Shown piece after piece: positions 52,456 through 57,680 of a stretch of DNA of 57,680 nt. Each line of letters starts with the position of its first letter. The first letter of the stretch is position 1. Below the pieces are notes generated by a model. It saw only the letters and a program-made list of their open reading frames with translations. It ran no database searches and was not told the origin of the DNA. Where the stretch lies: positions 1-57,680 of the forward strand of contig CAYYUK010000002.1 in NCBI GenBank assembly GCA_964474895.1, written 5' to 3'. The translations under genes were made by a program, and so were the position numbers. This DNA is from CAYFNK01 sp964474895. GTDB lineage: Archaea; Nanobdellota; Nanobdellia; SCGC-AAA011-G17; PNOQ01.

Positions 52456-52527
52456 GACAGAAGGCGGGAGTCGAACCCGCCCCTCAAGCGCCACAGGCTT
52501 ACGTGCTACCGATACACCACAACTGCC
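52456..52527 (-). tRNA. tRNA-His copy 1, broken acceptor stem (possible mimic)
   Basis: Anticodon GTG in loop CTGTGGC with stem TAAGC/GCTTG, and a normal T-arm GCGGG/CCCGC. G-1 (52527) and C73 (52456) are present, but acceptor GCAGTTG against CTTCTGT contains two adjacent T.T mismatches and a G.T pair. It also lacks a TATA box at -25. Its body is identical over about 58 nt to the good copy at 53142. It ends 38 nt before the hisS ATG, so it may be a nonfunctional copy or a tRNA-like leader element. Confidence 0.7.
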
Positions 52528-52537
52528 ATAAGAAATA

Positions 52538-52549
52538 GAGCTTTCGCTC
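52538..52549 (-). other. GNRA-tetraloop hairpin upstream of tRNA-His copy 1
   Basis: Minus strand GAGC-GAAA-GCTC, an exact 4-bp stem with a GNRA tetraloop, 10 nt before the tRNA-like copy. Followed by TATTTCTT, it might end a short RNA from upstream or be part of the leader. Nothing else recognisable lies in 52550-52718. Confidence 0.3.
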
Positions 52550-52718
52550 AAAGGAAAAACATAAGAGTAAGGACTATTAAAACTAGAATTACAGACAATG
52601 AATACAACCAGCATTCATCATGCCTTTAGCCTCATTTAAATTTACCATTTTAACTAAAAATAAAGATATTACTCCCTTTTTAAAATTAACTAAAAAATAA
52701 AAAAAGAAAAAACAAGGA

Positions 52719-53054
52719 TTATTTCCTTGCAATGTCAAAAACAGACTTTAATGCTACAACAATAGTAGATGTTGCAAATAGAGTTACTAAGTTGTCAAAT
52801 ACACTAGATAAGTAAACAACAGACTCTAAAGCATTACCTGCAAAGTTACCTACAATAACTAAAACCGCTCCTGCAAGTAAGAAGTTATGTGTTTCAGTAG
52901 AAGTTATATTCAATAATCCAACGACTATACCTAAGACAACTAAGACCCAAGCATATTGAGGATAACTAACAAAGCTAAACAACAAAGCTAATACAACTCC
53001 CAACAAGAAAGCCCAACTTCCCAATGTTCCGGCGCCCCTCTTTTTCTTAACCAT
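52719..53054 (-). CDS. Small multi-pass membrane protein, 111 aa
   Basis: The start MVKKKRG at 53054 has a perfectly placed GGAGGTGA. Four hydrophobic segments (about 12-30, 34-50, 58-76, 82-105) separated by short loops, no known domain. It lies between the two tRNA-His copies and transcribes in the same direction. Common in DPANN genomes as an unannotated membrane protein (inference). Confidence 0.65.
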   Translation of the reverse strand: MVKKKRGAGTLGSWAFLLGVVLALLFSFVSYPQYAWVLVVLGIVVGLLNITSTETHNFLLAGAVLVIVGNFAGNALESVVYLSSVFDNLVTLFATSTIVVALKSVFDIARK

Positions 53055-53141
53055 TTTCACCTCCATTAACGATAATAAGCATGACTAAATCTAAAATTTT
53101 CCATATATAAAAGTTTCTTTACAATGAAGAGTAGTGAAAAG

Positions 53142-53213
53142 GACAATAGGCGGGAGTCGAACCCGCCCCTCAAGCGCCACAGGCTTACGTGCTACCGATA
53201 CACCACTACTGTC
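53142..53213 (-). tRNA. tRNA-His (GTG), intact copy
   Basis: Acceptor ACAGTAG pairs with CTATTGT (one G.T), and the encoded G-1 pairs with C73, as HisRS requires. Anticodon loop CTGTGGC gives GTG. A TATA box AATTTATAAATTATAT lies about 25-35 nt upstream (53230-53245), so it has its own promoter. It and copy 1 differ only in the acceptor stem. Confidence 0.94.
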
Positions 53214-53248
53214 ATAACAAAATAAAAGAAAATATATAATTTATAAAT

Positions 53249-54016
53249 TTAACCTTTCAACCCAACTCTTCTCAAAAAAGAACTAAACTTACCTTCAACA
53301 CTTTCATCAAACTCAACACCAATTAAAGAAGCAGCCAATTTTTTATAACCAATTGAAGATTTACTTTTAGGATTTGTATAAATAACAGGATCTTTCTTAA
53401 TTAAACTTTCACGAATTGCTTTGTCATAGGGAATAACAGCCAAAACGGGTCTTTCAATCATTTTTTCAACATCACCCATACTCAAATCATAGTCACCACC
53501 GGTTTTAGTTAAAACAATTCCTCTAACAGTTTTTCCCATTTCCTCTGCCAACTTAGAAATTTTCAAAGCATCAGTAACAGCAGGCATTTCTGGATTTGTA
53601 ACAACAATTACTTCATCAACAGCTTTTACAACAGCCATTGCTTCGGAGCCCAAACCAGGAGCACCATCAATTAAAACAACATCGGTCAAACCATCTAAAC
53701 TGGGTAAGATTTTAGAAAGTTTACTGGGAGCAACATCTTTCAAATCAAGCAAAGACAAACTTGCAGGAATAACTTTCAATCCTGAACCATGTTTGTACAT
53801 ACTTTCAACAATACTATGTTTTCCTTTCAAAGCATCATGTAATGAAATCGGAACAACAGGAACACCCAAATGCAATCCGAGATTAGGAGTACTCAGGTTT
53901 CCATCTATAACAGTAACATCACGACCAAAAAAATTAAGAGCAGCACCCAAATTAACTGTTGTTGTAGTCTTAGCAACACCACCCTTTCCAGATAAAATAC
54001 CTACGAATCTTGTCAT
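53249..54016 (-). CDS. MinD/ParA-type ATPase
   Basis: 255 aa from the ATG at 54016 (MTRFVG), overlapping the upstream stop by ATGA; an in-frame ATG at 54025 sits too close to GGAGG. Deviant Walker A KGGVAKTTT (Gly replaced by Ala), switch GAPGLGSEA and VVTNPEMPAVTDAL match MinD. It could position division or surface structures; MinE/MinC are absent. It is cotranscribed with two helical proteins, which is a DPANN-like arrangement. Confidence 0.9.
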   Translation of the reverse strand: MTRFVGILSGKGGVAKTTTTVNLGAALNFFGRDVTVIDGNLSTPNLGLHLGVPVVPISLHDALKGKHSIVESMYKHGSGLKVIPASLSLLDLKDVAPSKLSKILPSLDGLTDVVLIDGAPGLGSEAMAVVKAVDEVIVVTNPEMPAVTDALKISKLAEEMGKTVRGIVLTKTGGDYDLSMGDVEKMIERPVLAVIPYDKAIRESLIKKDPVIYTNPKSKSSIGYKKLAASLIGVEFDESVEGKFSSFLRRVGLKG

Positions 54017-54450
54017 TCTAACCATTCCTCCATTAAATTAACGAATTCAACAGATTTCTCATAATGAAACATCAATTTAGGAATGTCAATCTCAAATTTC
54101 CCACCACTAAGTTTAGCAATCAAAGTTACACCCTTTCTATATTCTTCCCTTCTTTCAAAACTAGCTCTATCAATTTCTTTCAACAAAAGGTAGTTATCAA
54201 TATATTCTTTAATACCTCTCTTATATTTGCCCATAGCTTCTGCCCGATCAATAACCAAGGGGGGAATACTTGAGATCTTACCATCATCTTTCATTTTTTC
54301 CATAACTAATAGGAACATTAATTCATACGCGACAACCATCCTGCTTATAGCATTTTTAACTATGTCACAAGTTCTCGTATACTTCAAACTTACATATAAT
54401 AAGTGATTAGCACGTTTTAATTCATCTCTGATTTCATCAATAGAGGTCAT
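54013..54450 (-). CDS. Helical HEPN-like protein, 145 aa (MinD operon)
   Basis: All-helical, soluble, with the segments ELKRANHLLYVSLKYTRTCD near the start and NAISRMVVAYELMFLLVMEKM. It shares the N-terminal helical pattern xANxLLxVxxxxxxDxxxxxNAI with the upstream protein (see 54447), suggesting paralogues. No catalytic RxxxxH is obvious. It overlaps its neighbours by 4 nt on each side. Confidence 0.65.
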   Translation of the reverse strand: MTSIDEIRDELKRANHLLYVSLKYTRTCDIVKNAISRMVVAYELMFLLVMEKMKDDGKISSIPPLVIDRAEAMGKYKRGIKEYIDNYLLLKEIDRASFERREEYRKGVTLIAKLSGGKFEIDIPKLMFHYEKSVEFVNLMEEWLE

Positions 54451-54935
54451 TTATTATTTACCAGCCTGTCCTTCTCCAATATATAGTTTAATTTTACTAT
54501 AAAAGATTTTGCCTTTACAAAACCGCTCTTAACGTAGTCTAAAGTAAGTTCTTTGGTCTTATAATCATTGTAGCAGATGATAAATTTATCTTTTCTGGAG
54601 AATTCAATTGGACTTTCGTTATGTTTTTTGATAATATCATCGATTTCTTCCAAAAAATCAAAATCAGACTGCAAAAAGCCATATCTTATACTAGAAATTT
54701 TAGAAAATAGTCTTAATTTTTCCCTATAAGTATCAGGATCTGACCTAACTCTCTTATAAATTTGGTCGTATCTAATAAAAGCATCTATAGCAAATTTTAC
54801 AGATTTATCTAAACTATTAAGAATTGAGATTAATAATTTGTTATCTTTAGCTAAAGGATAGGTAACATGCAGCAAATGATCTGCCAATCTTAGCGATTTA
54901 TTTGCTTCAAAAGCCAAGGATTTTAATTTTTCCAT
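54447..54935 (-). CDS. Helical HEPN-like protein, 162 aa (MinD operon)
   Basis: Helical, soluble protein. FEANKSLRLADHLLHVTYPLAKDNKLLISIL is the key segment, similar to the start of the downstream protein. The C-terminal part has a basic-hydrophobic pattern (KDKFIICYNDYKTKEL). First gene of the three-gene MinD operon, with the start at 54935. Unknown function; a partner of the MinD-like ATPase is plausible. Confidence 0.65.
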   Translation of the reverse strand: MEKLKSLAFEANKSLRLADHLLHVTYPLAKDNKLLISILNSLDKSVKFAIDAFIRYDQIYKRVRSDPDTYREKLRLFSKISSIRYGFLQSDFDFLEEIDDIIKKHNESPIEFSRKDKFIICYNDYKTKELTLDYVKSGFVKAKSFIVKLNYILEKDRLVNNK

Positions 54936-54964
54936 AAAAGAGGTAGTTGATAGAAATTTATAAT

Positions 54965-55291
54965 CTATTCTTTTTTCAATTTCATGATTGCTTCAGCCAA
55001 ATCACCTGAACATTCTTCCAAAGCTTTCCTACTTTCATCTTCAGAAACATCGGCTTGCAAAGCAACAGTTTTCACATCTTCCTCAGAAATAGAACTTTCT
55101 TCCTCAATATCACCTGTAATTTGCAAAGATTTTTGGCCCATCATGTCAATTTTTACAACTTGTGGATTTCTTACAATTAAATTTTTATCAGCTGTCTTAA
55201 TTATAACTTCAGTGGCATCAATTTCTTCCTGCTTCATGCCCATCTTTTTCATGGCCTGTTGCATTGCTTTTGGATTCATACCTGGAAACAT
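54965..55291 (-). CDS. nac: Nascent polypeptide-associated complex protein (NAC)
   Basis: 108 aa starting MFPGMNPKAMQQAMKKMGM; in-frame upstream ATGs lie inside secG and are not used. The NAC domain (about 34-62) is followed by a UBA domain (about 70-105, VALQADVSEDESRKALEECSGDLAEAIMKL). It is the archaeal ribosome-associated chaperone. The ATG is 1 nt after the Sec61-beta stop. Confidence 0.93.
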   Translation of the reverse strand: MFPGMNPKAMQQAMKKMGMKQEEIDATEVIIKTADKNLIVRNPQVVKIDMMGQKSLQITGDIEEESSISEEDVKTVALQADVSEDESRKALEECSGDLAEAIMKLKKE

Positions 55292-55292
55292 T

Positions 55293-55466
55293 TTATACAC
55301 CAAATATCCCATTGCCATAAGTATGCAATAAAAACATAATAACTATAACTAACACTATAAAGAATATAACAGTACCAGGACCAAACTCAATCCTACTTTT
55401 ATACTCATCAAAGTACCTTACCAATCCGCCCATACCTGAAGGCATCTGCATTTTTTCTTGTGCCAT
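55293..55466 (-). CDS. secG: Sec61-beta/SecG protein translocase subunit
   Basis: 57 aa, too short to stand out by length. It has the archaeal Sec61-beta layout: cytoplasmic N-terminus PSGMGGLVRYFDEYKSRIEF, conserved GPG, then one membrane helix (about 32-48). It belongs to the SecYE-Sec61-beta channel that receives SRP-delivered chains. It precedes NAC with 1-bp spacing; the two form an operon. Confidence 0.93.
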   Translation of the reverse strand: MAQEKMQMPSGMGGLVRYFDEYKSRIEFGPGTVIFFIVLVIVIMFLLHTYGNGIFGV

Positions 55467-55550
55467 TTTATTAAAAACTTAGACTGAACACTGTTTAAAA
55501 AACTTACTAAAATAAGGGCTTTGTGCATAAAGTAGCTTCCGTGTAAAAAG

Positions 55551-55820
55551 TCAATTATTAGTTTTATAAGTATAAACTTTAAACTTTACGCGATTGATTG
55601 CCTCACTGGAGATATTTCCTTCAGTTTTTCCACCTATTCCCAATACTTCTGCACCAATTTTTCCACTTGCTCCTCTTTTAGAAACTACTGCTAAATCAAA
55701 TTCTATATACCCGTCAGTTGTGGAATCTTTCAAATAACACCTGAATTGTTCATCATCACAATCTGCTACGCCTTGGTTAACCTCTTTTAAAACCGTCTTA
55801 ATAAATTCTTTAACTTCCAT
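55551..55820 (-). CDS. Trypsin-co-occurring-domain (trypco2)-like protein, 89 aa
   Basis: Start MEVKEF at 55820; an upstream in-frame ATG at 55874 would place the start inside the RNase P RNA 3' end. The pattern VKEFIKTVLKEVNQGVADC, YIEFDLAVVSKRG and INRVKFKVYTYK resembles the small trypco2 domain family in defence-associated gene neighbourhoods. That is a weak match and no trypsin-like gene is nearby. Uncertain. Confidence 0.5.
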   Translation of the reverse strand: MEVKEFIKTVLKEVNQGVADCDDEQFRCYLKDSTTDGYIEFDLAVVSKRGASGKIGAEVLGIGGKTEGNISSEAINRVKFKVYTYKTNN

Positions 55821-55854
55821 TTTAATTCTTCTTAACTCTTTGTAAATTAAAAGG

Positions 55855-56157
55855 TGTAGGCAAGTGTAAGCCACTTTCTGTTAGGTTCTCGTAATCGAAC
55901 GAACCCCCTGACATTCGTCTAAGCGTCTTCAAGACTTGCACTAAGTCGGGACTCGTCGTCTCATCGTTTCCTTACATCTACTCAGCTGGTTAACTCATTC
56001 CCGTCACCAGGAACTTCGCAACATCATAGTTTAAAGCAATGTAAGGCCGTGCCGTGTCTGAACGGTTGCCTCGGATTTCTCCGACTTAAAATTAAGCGAC
56101 CGATAATAGTGTGTGGACTTTCCTCCCATTGACAGGTTAGTCAGGCACTTACCTACA
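55855..56157 (-). ncRNA. rnpB: RNase P RNA
   Basis: About 303 nt. P1 is a 12-bp helix (TGTAGGTAAGTG with CACTTGCCTACA). The universally conserved elements GGGAGGAAAGTCC near the 5' end and ACAGAAAGTGGCTTAC near the 3' end are present. Its protein subunit Rnp4 is at 18872. It occupies the interval between the small trypco2-like gene and the proteasome-like gene. Confidence 0.95.
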
Positions 56158-56190
56158 AAAATAAAACAAAAATTCGGTTTATAAAACTAC

Positions 56191-56910
56191 CTATAACCCT
56201 TCAGAAATAGCTTTAAGGTCTTGAGCTCTAATTTCAAACATCTTTTCCCTAGTACTTTTTCCAAAATGTTTAATACTTTTTTTAGTCACAACAACAACAT
56301 CCGGAGTAACACATTCAGTATGTGTATCTTCTTCGCCAGATTCAATAACTAATCCATTAGCCAATAAAAATACTTCATCCAATTTTAACTTAGCACCATC
56401 CAAATCATGAGATTCATATGCTTTCCTTAAATTTCTACCCACTATCTCGTCGTTATTGCCAGCAGAAGAATACTCTGAATGACAAACTCTACCAGTTGGA
56501 GATACATAATATAAATTAGGAACTCCACCATAGTTAGTAGCAAAAATAAATTCAGCTTGTTTTTCCTCACAAAAATAATTTGCTTCATTAGCCAATTGAC
56601 AAGCAAGATTCATATCTCTTATCTCATTAAACAAACCAGAGGTTAGTCTCTTCTGTACATCAATCCCGCCTTCAACACGGAGGTCTAATTGTAACCTGTT
56701 CCAAAGACAAGACATTGACTCCAAACTAACACTGCCTGCAAGAGTAAAAGCAAAATTTTTATGACTATATACTTTTCTAAAATCAGTTTTCCAATTTGTC
56801 TCAAGGGATCCACCAACAACAAATGATCCGTGGCGATTTAATTTACAATCAGAAGCCAAAACAATCCCTGGATCTCCATAAGTCGAACTCAAACCAACAA
56901 TAGTAGTCAT
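56191..56910 (-). CDS. Proteasome-beta-like Ntn hydrolase
   Basis: 239 aa, starting MTTIVGLSS at 56910 (an upstream in-frame start at 56928 would add six residues before the Thr). The sequence TTIVGL and the following GIVLASD match the N-terminal nucleophile Thr and Asp17-like position of proteasome beta/HslV, and K46 lies at the Lys33-like position. It is a little longer than typical beta subunits and has many Cys. TATA box about 25-28 nt upstream. No alpha subunit is in this window. Confidence 0.7.
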   Translation of the reverse strand: MTTIVGLSSTYGDPGIVLASDCKLNRHGSFVVGGSLETNWKTDFRKVYSHKNFAFTLAGSVSLESMSCLWNRLQLDLRVEGGIDVQKRLTSGLFNEIRDMNLACQLANEANYFCEEKQAEFIFATNYGGVPNLYYVSPTGRVCHSEYSSAGNNDEIVGRNLRKAYESHDLDGAKLKLDEVFLLANGLVIESGEEDTHTECVTPDVVVVTKKSIKHFGKSTREKMFEIRAQDLKAISEGL

Positions 56911-56959
56911 TGTAAAAAAGCGAACCAACTATCTCTTATAAAACTTATTAAAAGACTAT

Positions 56960-57283
56960 TTACCCAAGTTCAAACGTAACAAATCTACTATTTCTTTCAA
57001 ACACATCGTTCCTATCAGTAGAACCATAAAGATAACCTGGAAATTCAGAAATAAGAAGTGTTCTAAGTCTTCTATTTAATACAAATTCAGAACCATAAAC
57101 TCTATTATGCACAACTTCACCATCACTATCAACAACAGAGTATTCAAAAAAACCATTATTATGATCGACCAAAAGATTAGCTAAAACAATAGAATCATCA
57201 GAGCTAGCGCTAACAACTTCTACTCCTGGAAAAGAACTATAGTTCCAACCAAGTCCTTTACATATTTCTTTTAGGTCTAACAT
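56960..57283 (-). CDS. Hypothetical protein, 107 aa
   Basis: The ATG at 57283 (MLDLKEI) is preferred; the in-frame upstream start at 57349 would be in the 23S rRNA trailer. No family recognised. Mixed alpha/beta pattern with WNYSSFPGVEVVSAS and VLNRRLRTLLISEF. It is 49 bp from the proteasome-like gene and in the same direction, though that gene has its own TATA box. Confidence 0.5.
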   Translation of the reverse strand: MLDLKEICKGLGWNYSSFPGVEVVSASSDDSIVLANLLVDHNNGFFEYSVVDSDGEVVHNRVYGSEFVLNRRLRTLLISEFPGYLYGSTDRNDVFERNSRFVTFELG

Positions 57284-57349
57284 TTTTAAAATAAAAAAAG
57301 TTTTCCAAAAAGAAAACATAAACAAGCATACATTTCTTACTATTGTCAA

Positions 57350-57680
57350 GCGTTTAGTAAGCGCGCGCTGAATACCTCGTTGCCTTGGTACTTACACGCC
57401 GCTCCTATCAAACTCGTCTTCTGCGAGAGCTTGTAGTGTCTCTTTTTGAGGTGCGCTTCGAGCTTAGATGCTTTCAGCTCTTATCGTTTAAAGCGTAGCT
57501 GCTCGGCCTGCCTTGCCAGACAACCGATACACCAGAGGCTTCGAACCCTCGTTCCTCTCGTACTGGAAGATCCTTCCTCTCAGACACTGAACACCTCCAC
57601 CAGATATTGAACAAACTGTCTCACGACGTTCTGAACCCAGCTCACGAAACTCTTTAATGGGTGAACACCCCCACCCTTGG
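57350..57680 (-). rRNA. rrl: 23S ribosomal RNA, 3' part (runs off the edge)
   Basis: Reading the minus strand, the sarcin-ricin loop AGTACGAGAGGAACG and the segment GACGTCGTGAGACAGTT... type (CAGAACGTCGTGAGACAG) are unmistakable 23S domain VI features. Only the 3' about 330 nt are present; the rest lies beyond 57680. The exact 3' end is uncertain by about 15 nt. It is not followed by 5S rRNA. Confidence 0.96.

Noticed and set aside
52550..52640. C/D box small RNA on the minus strand
   Set aside because: An ATGATGA C-like box is present near 52614, but no CTGA D box follows at a sensible distance.
52456..53213. Integrated element bounded by tRNA-His duplication
   Set aside because: The two tRNA copies are 686 bp apart, but only one small membrane gene lies between them and no integrase was seen, so an integration event is not supported.
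55294..55318. NAC start at 55318
   Set aside because: This part lies within the Sec61-beta gene, which clearly ends at 55293; NAC starts at 55291.
55821..55874. Longer trypco2-like protein starting at 55874
   Set aside because: It would start inside the 3' end of the RNase P RNA; the ATG at 55820 is the first sensible one.
1..57680. CRISPR arrays, insertion sequences, integrases or prophage
   Set aside because: No spaced direct repeats, transposase or integrase motifs were found; the only repeats are pentapeptide-type, the duplicated tRNA-His and the gap flanks.

Overview
This window (57,680 bp, AT-rich, one 100-N gap) comes from an archaeon, most likely a small-genome DPANN lineage of the Pacearchaeota/Woesearchaeota type. 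The information-processing genes are archaeal: eukaryote-like ribosomal proteins (L18e, L21e, S24e, S27ae), RNA polymerase subunits D, N, Rpb4 and Rpb7, Spt4, archaeal DnaG, the RNase P protein Rnp4, NAC, Sec61-beta, thermosome, Bud32 and archaeal SRP RNA. Bacterial-type GyrA/GyrB and ScpA are also present. First genes of transcription units often have a TATA box centred about 25 nt before the start codon, so they are effectively leaderless, while internal genes use GGAGG-type ribosome binding sites or ATGA/TAATG overlaps. This lineage assignment is inference from gene content; no phylogeny was run.

Layout. 1-7.8 kb: tRNA-Arg and tRNA-Cys, then a cell-surface module on the minus strand (two secreted, C-terminally anchored proteins flanking a MacB/Lol-type ABC exporter), followed by a divergent archaeosortase-like gene and a small membrane protein. 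7.9-13 kb: the L1-L10-L12 stalk operon with a coiled-coil protein, then an eRF1-type glutamine methyltransferase and prolyl-tRNA synthetase. 13.1-18.8 kb: DUF5320/DUF134 with a perfect palindromic operator, a reduced Drg-like GTPase, a TrmB regulator divergent from a pentapeptide-repeat protein, Pth2, an assembly gap, a stand-alone 5S rRNA, tRNA-Gly and a Nudix gene. 18.9-24.6 kb: Rnp4 and SprT, then the long ribosomal/RNA polymerase cluster (L21e, Rpb4, DUF655, S13, S4, S11, RpoD, tRNA-Leu, L18e, L13, S9, RpoN). 24.6-28.9 kb: SRP RNA, DnaG, a candidate small RNA, three tandem paralogues of an unknown family and a CBS protein.

29-34.6 kb: thermosome, a helical protein, FtsY, SRP54 and Bud32. 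34.6-39 kb: gyrA-gyrB. 39-42 kb: DUF218, a small membrane protein with a PIN protein, then Rpb7-Spt4-S24e-S27ae. 42-50 kb: two very large membrane-anchored metzincin metalloproteases with LamG-like domains. 50-55.5 kb: ScpA, HisS with two tRNA-His genes, a MinD-like ATPase with two related helical proteins, NAC and Sec61-beta. 55.5-57.7 kb: RNase P RNA, a proteasome-beta-like Ntn hydrolase and the 3' part of the 23S rRNA, which is unlinked from the 5S gene.

Functionally the window combines translation and protein targeting (SRP RNA, SRP54, FtsY, Sec61-beta, NAC, RNase P RNA and Rnp4) with a cell-surface programme (ABC exporter, archaeosortase, anchored proteins, two giant proteases) that could matter for a host-associated archaeon. 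The items most worth following up are: a structured, TATA-driven small RNA near 26.8 kb; a tRNA-His copy with a broken acceptor stem directly upstream of hisS; a tRNA-Leu whose anticodon reads AAG; and the three-gene family at 26.9-28.5 kb.
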